A stretch of DNA of 6,576 nt from assembly GCA_027008665.1 (NCBI GenBank), contig JALVEA010000483.1, positions 1 to 6,576 on the forward strand, given 5' to 3'. The DNA comes from Thiotrichaceae bacterium. GTDB taxonomy: Bacteria > Pseudomonadota > Gammaproteobacteria > Thiotrichales > Thiotrichaceae. Within the stretch, counting starts at the first letter, position 1. Each line of letters opens with the position of its first letter. Of the stretch, positions 1-5,946 are shown piece after piece. The notes beneath the pieces are model-generated. The model worked only from the letters and a program-made list of their open reading frames with translations, ran no database searches and had not been told where the DNA came from. The translations under genes were made by a program, and so were the position numbers.

Positions 1-228
1 GGCAGAGCCATATTGGACAATAAACGTGGTGCTATCCCTGATGATATTCAACCAATACTTACCCGACTAGGCATTGATAAAAACGACTGGGTACAGCATA
101 TCCACTACTTTGAAAAACACTTCCCTACAGTTGCAGGTTGCATAGATAAATTGAAACTATTTGCAGAACAAACCTCACGACAATGGATAAAAGGCATGGG
201 AATGGCTTTTGCATCCGTGCCTGTTTAG
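1..228 (+). CDS. C-terminal tail of a Y1 (IS200-like / RAYT-like) transposase-related protein, 5' partial
   Basis: The frame is open from the first base of the window, so the true start lies upstream. A TTG at 13 exists but has no reason to be a start. The 75 visible residues begin with an AILDNKRGAIPDDIQPIL segment and continue with RLGID..W....HYFEKHF...G.IDKL. From memory this matches the tail of a widespread proteobacterial family of Y1 HUH-type transposase-like proteins, in which the DKRGAIP segment follows the catalytic domain. The family is related to RAYTs, which are linked to REP palindromes. The HUH motif and catalytic Tyr would be outside the window, so activity cannot be judged. 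The ending (GMGMAFASVPV, TAG stop) looks natural rather than truncated. A REP-like doublet lies about 2.5 kb downstream and could be a substrate of such an enzyme, which is inference. Family assignment is by recognition of the tail only. Confidence 0.65.
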   Translation, partial: GRAILDNKRGAIPDDIQPILTRLGIDKNDWVQHIHYFEKHFPTVAGCIDKLKLFAEQTSRQWIKGMGMAFASVPV

Positions 229-450
229 AAATCTATCTACTTATAAATTCCATAAATAGAACGCTATTAAACAATAGGCGGGATTACTCTTGCTTGTAAA
301 TTTGTGTTTATGCATAAATAAATATAAATATGCTCAAGTTTTCCCTATTAACTTATCTTCTTTCATAGCCTATTGGGGTCTCGTAATCAGATAATTACAT
401 GACAAGAGGAGTGACAGACGGTGAGATTATTGAGATAGATTAATGGATGT
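229..450. other. Intergenic stretch with no recognised gene
   Basis: This AT-rich spacer lies between the transposase-like tail and the tandem repeat. All frames are broken by stops. One small imperfect inverted repeat, CGCTATT (262-268) against AATAGGCG (273-280), lies 34 bases after the stop of the transposase-like gene. It is not followed by a T run, so I do not call it a terminator. A 14-codon ATG frame at 399-443 has no visible support. I see no tRNA-like, rRNA-like or promoter pattern that I would defend. Confidence 0.6.
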
Positions 451-558
451 CCTAAATTATTCTAAATTATTCATGGATGTCCTAAATTATTCCTAAATTA
501 TTCTAAATTATTCTCCTAAATTATTCCTAAATTATTCCTAAATTATTCCTAAATTATT
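451..558. repeat. AT-rich 11-bp tandem repeat, nine units of (C)CTAAATTATT
   Basis: Seven exact 11-base units CCTAAATTATT start at 451, 481, 492, 515, 526, 537 and 548. Two 10-base units lacking the first C start at 462 and 503. There is higher-order structure: the octamer ATGGATGT at 443-450 recurs at 473-480, each time followed by repeat units, so a larger block was itself duplicated. A CT dinucleotide interrupts the run at 513-514. The last unit ends two bases before the complement of the TAG stop of the phosphatase gene (561-563). Both strands of the unit contain stop codons, so it is non-coding. The length is close to one helical turn, and each unit carries an AAATT tract. Replication slippage is the simplest origin. 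Confidence 0.95.
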
Positions 559-560
559 CT

Positions 561-1625
561 CTATTTTATGATGATGCTTTCAGGAGAAGAAAAAACATTC
601 GAGATGTTAGGTGGTACATTTTTAAAGACTGTTGCTAAACCTGATTTGCTTATATAGGAGCCTTTGACATAACGTATCCAGATGGCTTGGATATTATGAG
701 GGAATCTTTTATAGATGTTAGCGTAGATTTGAGGGTCATGCTCGCCACTGTCGCCAATTAAAATAAAACGGTGTTTGGGGTAACGTTTGATAATTGCTGT
801 AATTTTTTCAATTTTGTACGCTTGAGATGAGCGAAAGAATTTTAAAAAGCTACTATCTTTAAGACGAAAATAACGTAGTGTTATGGTGCCTTTAGGGTAG
901 TGCTTTACTATAAAGGGTTTTAAACTGGGGTAGAGTTGCCAAGGTGAGGCTGAAACATAGTGAAAATAAGCCCCTTTTGCTTTGAGTTGTTGGTAGAGCT
1001 TAGGCATTCCTTTGGTTATTTTATAATTTTCTACAAAGATATTTTTAAGTAATTTTTTCTTATCTAAAACATTGCTAATTTTTATTGTATCGTCAATATC
1101 TGAGATAACACTCAAGCCTTTGCTGGGAATTAGTTGCACTTCACCATAAAACTTACGTTGATTTGCTGTGAGTCCATCAGTTTCTATTTTCACCCAGCGA
1201 TGAGGATAAAGTTCTTTTTTGAAAGGAAGATAAATTTTACTCACGGCATGGCCATTAGAGTGCGTTTGATTTAAGGCAGGATTTTTTACTATAGGGATAT
1301 GACTGAGTTTAATGGATAATTTTTTTTCACCTTTATTATCAACAAGAAACCATTTAATACGTTCTTTAAAGTTTTTAGAATCAGTATCTTTATCATTTAA
1401 CCCGGCTAGCTCCAGAGTCTCTGCAATAATTTTCCTGCTTAATTGACGTGAAATAGACTTTTCTTCTACTTCATAAACCCAGTGATGGATAGGAAATTCC
1501 CATAAACCTTTTTCTATGGTAGATGCCGAAGTCGGTAAAAAAATAACTCCTTCGCTACTAATGATGGGGGAAGCTATGGATAATGTGAAAGAAAATAGAA
1601 AAATAAATGTAATGATCAATTTCAT
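561..1625 (-). CDS. Secreted APP1-like HAD phosphatase (DUF2183 family)
   Basis: The 354-residue product carries a signal peptide (KLIITFIFLFSFTLSIAS, likely cut near residue 19) and no Cys, so it is not a lipoprotein. The C-terminal half has all HAD-superfamily motifs of the APP1 catalytic domain: motif I SDIDDT (D176, D178, T180), motif II VSASP (S225/S227), a candidate motif III Lys (K271) and motif IV GDSGEHDPQIY (D292, D297). In yeast App1 this domain dephosphorylates phosphatidate; the substrate of bacterial members is generally unknown, so the lipid role is inference. Residues 25-165 form a less conserved N-terminal region that includes HRWVKIETDG, a beta-rich segment typical of the family. 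The ATG at 1625 is supported by an AAGGA Shine-Dalgarno on the minus strand (1632-1636), six bases away. The gene stands alone. No intrinsic terminator is visible; transcription would run into the 11-bp repeat. Confidence 0.9.
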   Translation of the reverse strand: MKLIITFIFLFSFTLSIASPIISSEGVIFLPTSASTIEKGLWEFPIHHWVYEVEEKSISRQLSRKIIAETLELAGLNDKDTDSKNFKERIKWFLVDNKGEKKLSIKLSHIPIVKNPALNQTHSNGHAVSKIYLPFKKELYPHRWVKIETDGLTANQRKFYGEVQLIPSKGLSVISDIDDTIKISNVLDKKKLLKNIFVENYKITKGMPKLYQQLKAKGAYFHYVSASPWQLYPSLKPFIVKHYPKGTITLRYFRLKDSSFLKFFRSSQAYKIEKITAIIKRYPKHRFILIGDSGEHDPQIYANIYKRFPHNIQAIWIRYVKGSYISKSGLATVFKNVPPNISNVFSSPESIIIK

Positions 1626-1653
1626 TCTTATTCCTTGAACTCAAGTTTGAAGT

Positions 1654-1839
1654 ATGGGGAATAAATTCCCCGTTCTGCGTCCTCAAATAAATTTTGGAAC
1701 GAGTGAAAATTATTCATTATTTTTGCGATCATTCCAAATTATTAAAATTTCTATCTGTGTTGTGGTAGTCCTTCTAATGGCAATAGTTGTTGTAAATAAA
1801 GACATTTTAAAAAAAGCGATAAACGAGTTGGAGTATTAA
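1654..1839 (+). CDS. Possible small single-span membrane protein
   Basis: The 61-codon frame starts at ATG 1654, 28 bases from the divergent phosphatase start. It encodes a polar N-terminus, one strongly hydrophobic segment at about residues 30-47 (IIKISICVVVVLLMAIVVVN) and a charged tail (KDILKKAINELEY). Its TAA (1837-1839) overlaps the complement of the TAA of the convergent mipA-like gene, the two sharing the bases TTAA. I recognise no family. Against it: there is no good Shine-Dalgarno, the first codons form a perfect inverted repeat (1656-1671), and AT-rich spacers often give spurious hydrophobic frames. If the frame is not real, 1626-1835 is a plain spacer that must hold the phosphatase promoter, read from the other strand. 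Confidence 0.35.
   Translation: MGNKFPVLRPQINFGTSENYSLFLRSFQIIKISICVVVVLLMAIVVVNKDILKKAINELEY
1656..1671. repeat. Perfect inverted repeat GGGGAAT-AA-ATTCCCC
   Basis: The two 7-base arms (1656-1662 and 1665-1671) are perfect complements around AA. The repeat lies 31-46 bases upstream of the phosphatase start and covers codons 1-6 of the possible small membrane ORF. It has no following T run on either strand, so it is not a standard intrinsic terminator. It could be an operator for a dimeric regulator of the phosphatase gene, or part of a dispersed repeat; neither can be decided from one copy. On the minus strand a weak promoter-like pair (TTGAGG, 17 bases, TATTCC) would place its -10 inside this palindrome, which would suit an operator, but the match is poor. 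Confidence 0.5.
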
Positions 1840-2621
1840 AACCAATAACTTAAACCAAGATTCACTTGATAGTCATTATTACTATCTTTAGTGATTGAGC
1901 TATCTGTAATTTCGCTAGGTAAACGTTTGTATTTTGCTCCCCCTGTCATACTAAAATGCCTTGATAATTTGGCTTCTGCCTCTAAACCAATAAAGGGAGT
2001 CATTGCTGCTTTTCCTTTATAAGCTTTGCGTGTTTTAGTTGCTTCTGCATTTCTAACACCGTAATAATAATCGACGACTTTTTTACTTTGCCAATTTGCC
2101 CCAATAATAGGGGCGATAGAAACATTTCGTTTACCTGTCCAGTGTTTTGTTGAAGGATTAATGCCACCAATGGATAAACCAATTTCCGTGCCTTTATTTT
2201 TATAAATATCTTTGGTGATAGCGAGACGAACAGGTGCATAAGGTGTCTGTACTCGTAAACGAACACCGAGATCAAGGGATTCTTTACGTTCTTTCATGCC
2301 CTTAAAAATATCTTTATCCTTCGCTTTATAGCCTCGATTATTAGAGGTAGTGAGTACATCAACTGCGTATTTATTTGTTTTTATAACCGCATAGGAAAGA
2401 CCACTATCATCAATATTAACACGTTCACCATGATAGGTAATGCTTGGACTAGCTTGTATGCTGATTTCAGTATTCTTGGTGTTATTTTTTTTATACATTG
2501 ATTGGGTGGTTTCAAGGGATACACCTAAACCCCAATCCGCGAAGAGTGTGCTAGGAAATACAGCAAGCAATGTCAGCGCAGAGATAAGTAAAGTGGGAGT
2601 ATTTGGAGTTACAGCTTTCAT
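1836..2621 (-). CDS. MipA/OmpV-family outer-membrane protein
   Basis: The 261-residue product has a signal peptide (core LLISALTLLAVFPSTLFA, cleavage before DWGLG at about residue 28), then an amphipathic beta-strand-rich body and a final aromatic pair WF, as expected for a beta-barrel inserted by the BAM machinery. Family hallmarks are YYYGVRNAEA (about 186-195) and the near-terminal RLPSEITDSSIT block (about 233-244). The length is close to E. coli MipA (248). E. coli MipA scaffolds a murein synthase and hydrolase; OmpV homologues have other reported roles, so the exact function is open. I chose ATG 2621 over the frame's longest start at 2765 because GAAGAGA lies six bases upstream (2628-2634), a signal peptide begins there, and the longer start falls inside the REP-like element. 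ATG 2636 is a second option. The gene is divergent from the two-component pair, a common pairing that suggests regulation by it. Confidence 0.93.
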   Translation of the reverse strand: MKAVTPNTPTLLISALTLLAVFPSTLFADWGLGVSLETTQSMYKKNNTKNTEISIQASPSITYHGERVNIDDSGLSYAVIKTNKYAVDVLTTSNNRGYKAKDKDIFKGMKERKESLDLGVRLRVQTPYAPVRLAITKDIYKNKGTEIGLSIGGINPSTKHWTGKRNVSIAPIIGANWQSKKVVDYYYGVRNAEATKTRKAYKGKAAMTPFIGLEAEAKLSRHFSMTGGAKYKRLPSEITDSSITKDSNNDYQVNLGLSYWF

Positions 2622-2671
2622 ATTGATTCTCTTCATGAATTGATAATGAATCAAATAGTAAAAGTTTATTA

Positions 2672-2718
2672 TGTTAGCGTCTGTGCTTGAATTGTTATTA
2701 AAATGTAGTGCTTTGTTA
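2672..2718 (-). promoter_or_regulatory. Candidate OmpR-family operator array upstream of the mipA-like gene
   Basis: On the plus strand five TGT triplets begin at 2672, 2682, 2693, 2704 and 2714, spaced 10, 11, 11 and 10 bases, an average of 10.5. Three of them are identical TGTTA pentamers (2672, 2693, 2714) exactly 21 bases apart. Regularly phased direct half-sites on one DNA face are typical of OmpR/PhoB-type regulators. The stretch 2693-2707 (TGTTATTAAAATGTA) resembles the E. coli RstA box read in reverse (TGTAACNANATGTA as I recall it), with one extra base. The array ends 51 bases before the mipA-like start. A -10-like TACTAT on the minus strand at 2655-2660, with no good -35 17 bases upstream, would fit an activator-dependent promoter. 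Regulation by the adjacent response regulator is inference. Confidence 0.4.
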
Positions 2719-2740
2719 ATACCTTCGCCAATTGTGATTT

Positions 2741-2815
2741 GTAGGGTGGATAAACGATAGCGCATCCACCAAAATCAACGTGTTGCGGTGGATGCGTTAC
2801 ACTTATCCACTCTAC
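2741..2815. repeat. REP-like palindromic doublet (inverted pair)
   Basis: The left unit 2741-2770 starts GTAGGGTGGATAA and ends CGCATCCACC. The right unit 2787-2815, read as its reverse complement, starts GTAGAGTGGATAA and ends CGCATCCACC. They differ by one substitution near the outer end and a few bases in the centre, with a 16-base spacer. Each unit is itself an imperfect hairpin (GGTGGAT 2745-2751 against ATCCACC 2764-2770; GGTGGAT 2787-2793 against ATCCAC 2805-2810), and the pair can also fold into one long stem. This two-level symmetry is the pattern of paired REP elements (REPIN/BIME type), and GTAGGGTGGAT...ATCCACC intergenic repeats are familiar from many proteobacteria. It lies in the divergent gap between the mipA-like gene and the response regulator. 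REP elements are moved by RAYT transposases of the Y1 class. Confidence 0.85.
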
Positions 2816-2928
2816 GGTTTAAATTTGACGAAGATATTGTTTGTAGCTGCTGTTTGATGCTTCCGAACTACAAAATAGCAACAATAAGTGGCTTGTTTGT
2901 CATGCCTAGCTGTATAACACTATTGGCT

Positions 2929-3669
2929 ATGTTAAAAAATACATCTATTATTTATCACACCATCCTTCTTGTAGAGGATGACAAACGCCTTTCTGCTGTG
3001 GTTGCAGAGTATCTAGGAAAACAGGGTTTAAAAGTTGAGGTTGAGTTTAGGGGCGATACAGCCGTTAAGCGTGTTCTTGATTTACAACCTGATTTGCTTA
3101 TTTTAGATTTAATGTTGCCTGGTTTAGATGGTTTGGAGGTGTGCAAACAAATACGCCCACATTATGATAAGCCTATTTTAATGCTGACTGCCCGCGATGA
3201 AGATTTTGATCAAATTGTGGGATTAGAGCTAGGGGCGGATGATTATGTAATTAAACCTGTGCCTCCTCGACTCCTATTAGCTCGTATTCGCACCTTATTA
3301 CGTCGTATTCAACCTAACTCTGTCGTTGCTACCCCAAAAACAATGGATGATTCCTTGATTTTTGGTGCTTTGAAAATCAATCGTAGCGAGAGAAGCGTGA
3401 TATTGCATCATCAAGAGATTAGTTTGACCACCGTAGAATTTGATTTTCTATGGTTTTTGGCCTCTCATGCAGGAAAGGTATTAAGCCGAGAGATGATTTT
3501 TACAAGCTTATTAGGGATTGAATACGATGGTTTAGACCGTTCCGTGGATATTCGCATTTCACGTTTGCGTAAATTACTAGAAAAAGATCCCTCTTTTCCG
3601 CAAGGCATTAAAACAGTTCGCGGACAGGGCTATTTATTTGTAGCAACAGGCTGGGAATGTGATGATTAA
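2929..3669 (+). CDS. rstA: OmpR/PhoB-family response regulator, RstA-like
   Basis: From ATG 2929 the product has 246 residues, matching E. coli RstA (about 240). The receiver domain (residues 11-125) shows the acidic pocket EDD (16-18), phospho-acceptor D60 in LILDLMLPGLDG, switch T87 and K109 in VIKP. The C-terminal winged-helix domain (about 143-240) includes YDGLDRSVDIRISRLRKLL and the IKTVRGQGYLF wing. YDGLDRSVD and PPRLLLAR are RstA-like signatures. The frame is open back to GTG 2788, but those 47 codons run out of the REP-like element and match nothing in the family, so I reject that start. ATG 2902 and TTG 2923 are alternatives. No start has a strong Shine-Dalgarno, so the exact start is uncertain. 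The 3' end overlaps the kinase gene, which fits translational coupling. The gene symbol reflects similarity, not proven orthology. Confidence 0.9.
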   Translation: MLKNTSIIYHTILLVEDDKRLSAVVAEYLGKQGLKVEVEFRGDTAVKRVLDLQPDLLILDLMLPGLDGLEVCKQIRPHYDKPILMLTARDEDFDQIVGLELGADDYVIKPVPPRLLLARIRTLLRRIQPNSVVATPKTMDDSLIFGALKINRSERSVILHHQEISLTTVEFDFLWFLASHAGKVLSREMIFTSLLGIEYDGLDRSVDIRISRLRKLLEKDPSFPQGIKTVRGQGYLFVATGWECDD

Positions 3670-5302
3670 GTTTTTTCTTACACTCTACTTTACTTTTTTT
3701 GGTGGGCTGATCTTTACTTTTATCATTGTTTTTAGCCTAGTAGATGTCATTATTCAATCTTCACAGCCTCCCGCATTAATTGATCGAATTTTTACAGGCA
3801 CATTTCGATCACTCAATCATTCCATTGAAAATTTAAATCCAGTACAAGTTAAGCAAAAAATTACAGAATATAAGCAACATTTTCCATCTTTATTTGATCT
3901 TTTAGAGATAAGCTCTATTGGTTTTTCAGAAGATCAATTAAAGCGTCTAGATCAAAATAAGCTGGTTTCCATAGAAGAGACAGATAAAAATAAAGTGAAA
4001 CAGGCTGATGAGGGCGACAGTGTCACTTTGTATTATTATAAACGTCCGCATTCCTCTCAGGTTTGGCAAAGTAATTCCGACTTTGATCTCAATATAAACA
4101 ATATGAATGTTACCGTAACAGGTGGGCAAATGATCAAGGGAATGTTTTTTATTGCAGAGCAAATTTTTGATCGCAATAACACATCACAATGGTCTCAAAA
4201 TGTGAACGAGATACAAGCACTACAGAATTTTCCTGTGCAATTATTAACACTAGAAAAATTAAACATCTCGGAAGAAGATTTTGTCAATATCAGCAAAGGT
4301 GATGTAGTTAATATTAACCAAGGCGCTCGCTTAGTGATTTTTGCACATCGTATCAAAAACACTGCTCCTTATGTATTGCAGTTTGAAATAGCAGAAGTGC
4401 CTTGGTTTATCTATTATATTGTTTATATTGCATTACTCTTAATCGTGTTAGTGGTTGCTGTCCCTACCTTTATTTGGGCTTGGCCGTTATGGCGCAATTT
4501 ATCACAACTTAAATTAGCGGCAGAGCAGTTTGGTTTAGGGGAATACCAAGTACGTGTCCCTTATTCTAAATACTCTCGCCTTGCAGAATTATCACATGCT
4601 TTTAATGCAATGGCAGAACGTACCCAACACAGCATAGATTCACATAAAGAACTCACCTCAGCAGTCTCGCATGAACTACGCACCCCTGTTGCAAGAATGC
4701 GTTTTTCGCTAGAAATGCTATCTACCAGCGATAATAAACAGGATATACAACGCTACACAGAAGATATTAATGGAGATATTGAAGAGCTAGATTTATTGCT
4801 GAGTGAACTGCTCACTTACGCCCGTTTTGATCAAAACAGTGGTAATATGACCTTTCAATCTCAAAATATAAAGCAATGGATGAGAAGCAGTATGAAACGT
4901 CTGCAACCTTTAGCCAATACCATTCAGTTGGATTATAAAATTCATCATATTAAGAATGACGAAAGCGCATTATTTGAACCTCGTCTTATGTCGCGCGTAC
5001 TAGATAATTTAGTACAAAATGCACTGCGCTATGCAAAAACAAAGGTACAGGTTAGCTTATCTAAAGAAGGGCAATACTATTTATTATGTGTTGAAGATGA
5101 TGGTCAAGGCATTGCAAAAAAAGAACGAAAAAAATTATTTGATGCCTTTTCTAGAATTGACAGCAGTCGAGATCGTCGCTCAGGTGGCTTTGGACTAGGA
5201 TTAGCGATAGCCAAACGTGTGGTTGAAGGACATAAAGGAGAAATTAAGGTTGATGATTCCCCACTAGGTGGGGCTAGATTTAAAGTTAAATGGTTGATGT
5301 GA
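3662..5302 (+). CDS. rstB: Sensor histidine kinase, RstB-like, with enlarged periplasmic domain
   Basis: The 546-residue inner-membrane kinase is the partner of the upstream regulator. In order: TM1 (about 4-30), a periplasmic region of about 215 residues (31-247), TM2 (about 248-272), HAMP (about 273-325), a dimerisation helix with phospho-acceptor H337 in SHELRTP, and a catalytic ATPase domain with N box DNLVQNA (448-454), G1 EDDGQG (478-483) and G2 GGFGLGL (508-514). The cytoplasmic half follows E. coli RstB closely (LMSRVLDNL.QNALRY; SRDRRSGG.GLGLA; LGGARF), but RstB is only about 430 residues because its periplasmic part is about half as long. I prefer ATG 3662, which overlaps the regulator by 8 bases and has GGGA five bases upstream, over GTG 3659. 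There is no Cys in the periplasmic part. The sensed signal cannot be read from sequence. Confidence 0.93.
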   Translation: MIKFFLTLYFTFFGGLIFTFIIVFSLVDVIIQSSQPPALIDRIFTGTFRSLNHSIENLNPVQVKQKITEYKQHFPSLFDLLEISSIGFSEDQLKRLDQNKLVSIEETDKNKVKQADEGDSVTLYYYKRPHSSQVWQSNSDFDLNINNMNVTVTGGQMIKGMFFIAEQIFDRNNTSQWSQNVNEIQALQNFPVQLLTLEKLNISEEDFVNISKGDVVNINQGARLVIFAHRIKNTAPYVLQFEIAEVPWFIYYIVYIALLLIVLVVAVPTFIWAWPLWRNLSQLKLAAEQFGLGEYQVRVPYSKYSRLAELSHAFNAMAERTQHSIDSHKELTSAVSHELRTPVARMRFSLEMLSTSDNKQDIQRYTEDINGDIEELDLLLSELLTYARFDQNSGNMTFQSQNIKQWMRSSMKRLQPLANTIQLDYKIHHIKNDESALFEPRLMSRVLDNLVQNALRYAKTKVQVSLSKEGQYYLLCVEDDGQGIAKKERKKLFDAFSRIDSSRDRRSGGFGLGLAIAKRVVEGHKGEIKVDDSPLGGARFKVKWLM

Positions 5303-5320
5303 TTATTAATTCGTCGTTGA

Positions 5321-5938
5321 TTAGCAAGTTAACATGCCTTCTTCTTCAATAAAGGCAACCACTTTCTCCAAGTTTTCACCTGTTTTTAGATTAGTAAAGA
5401 GATAGGGTTTATCACCGCGCATACGTTGGGTGTCGTTTTCCATCACTTCAAGCGATGCACCGACCATGGGGGCTAAGTCTATTTTATTAATAATCAATAA
5501 ATCCGATTTAGTAATACCAGGACCACCTTTACGGGGGATTTTATCCCCTGCCGCAACGTCAATAACGTAGATCGTCAAGTCGGATAATTCAGGGCTAAAG
5601 GTTGAACTTAGATTATCACCACCGCTTTCAATAATGACGAATTCTAGATTTTCAAAACGATCACATAAGGCCTCGACGGCTGAAAGGTTCATAGAGGCAT
5701 CTTCACGAATGGCGGTGTGGGGGCATCCACCTGTTTCAACACCAACGATACGCTCAGCGTCTAGCACTTTATGACGCAGTAAAAACTCGGCATCTTCTTT
5801 GGTGTAGATGTCATTGGTGACCACGGCAAAGTCATACTTATCTTTCATTATTTTGCAAAGTTGACGTATTAAGGCGGTTTTTCCTGAACCAACAGGACCT
5901 CCGATACCTAATCTAAGGATAGAATCTTTTTTCTTCAT
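5321..5938 (-). CDS. ureG: Urease accessory GTPase UreG
   Basis: The 205-residue cytoplasmic SIMIBI-class GTPase delivers nickel to apo-urease in complex with UreF and UreD/UreH, taking nickel from UreE. Visible elements are P-loop GPVGSGKT (14-21), TNDIYTKEDAEFL (41-53), GVETGGCPHTAIRED (66-80) with the CPH nickel-binding motif C72-P73-H74, ESGGDNLSSTFSPEL (104-118), and the guanine-specificity motif NKID (151-154). The length equals that of typical UreG. I chose ATG 5938 rather than the upstream TTG at 5950: it gives the usual short N-terminus, and GAG lies seven bases upstream, whereas the TTG would overlap the ureF stop with no ribosome site. The gene follows ureF by 8 bases, so the two are co-transcribed. 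It converges on the kinase gene with 18 bases between stops and no clear terminator. Confidence 0.97.
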   Translation of the reverse strand: MKKKDSILRLGIGGPVGSGKTALIRQLCKIMKDKYDFAVVTNDIYTKEDAEFLLRHKVLDAERIVGVETGGCPHTAIREDASMNLSAVEALCDRFENLEFVIIESGGDNLSSTFSPELSDLTIYVIDVAAGDKIPRKGGPGITKSDLLIINKIDLAPMVGASLEVMENDTQRMRGDKPYLFTNLKTGENLEKVVAFIEEEGMLTC

Positions 5939-5946
5939 AAGGAATC

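Noticed and set aside
262..280. Inverted repeat CGCTATT/AATAGGCG after the transposase-like gene as a terminator
   Set aside because: The stem is short with a bulge and is not followed by a T run.
399..443. A 14-codon ATG frame (MTRGVTDGEIIEID)
   Set aside because: It is too short to support, a stop lies five codons upstream in the same frame, and I recognise no parent protein. A decayed gene remnant cannot be shown.
451..558. Regularly repeated units that might suggest a CRISPR array
   Set aside because: Units are 10-11 bases, directly joined, with no unique spacers of constant length and no cas genes in the window. It is a simple tandem repeat.
2000..2275. Minus-strand 91-codon frame
   Set aside because: It overlaps the mipA-like gene on the same strand in another frame and shows no family features.
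2440..2643. Plus-strand 67-codon frame with hydrophobic segments
   Set aside because: It is antisense to the signal peptide and N-terminus of the mipA-like protein, whose coding is well supported; the hydrophobicity is a mirror effect of that sequence.
2825..2918. Promoter for the two-component operon (TTGACG at 2825-2830; TATAAC at 2913-2918)
   Set aside because: The TTGACG has no acceptable -10 at 16-18 bases, and no -35-like hexamer sits at the right distance from TATAAC. A promoter probably exists here, but I cannot place it.
2955..3146. Minus-strand frame of 63 codons, and a similar one at 3947-4162
   Set aside because: Both are antisense to clearly coding two-component genes and show no independent evidence.
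5723..5731. GCATCCACC inside ureG, identical to part of the REP-like unit
   Set aside because: It lies in the conserved GGCPH codons of UreG, lacks the partner GGTGGAT arm, and is explained by coding sequence.
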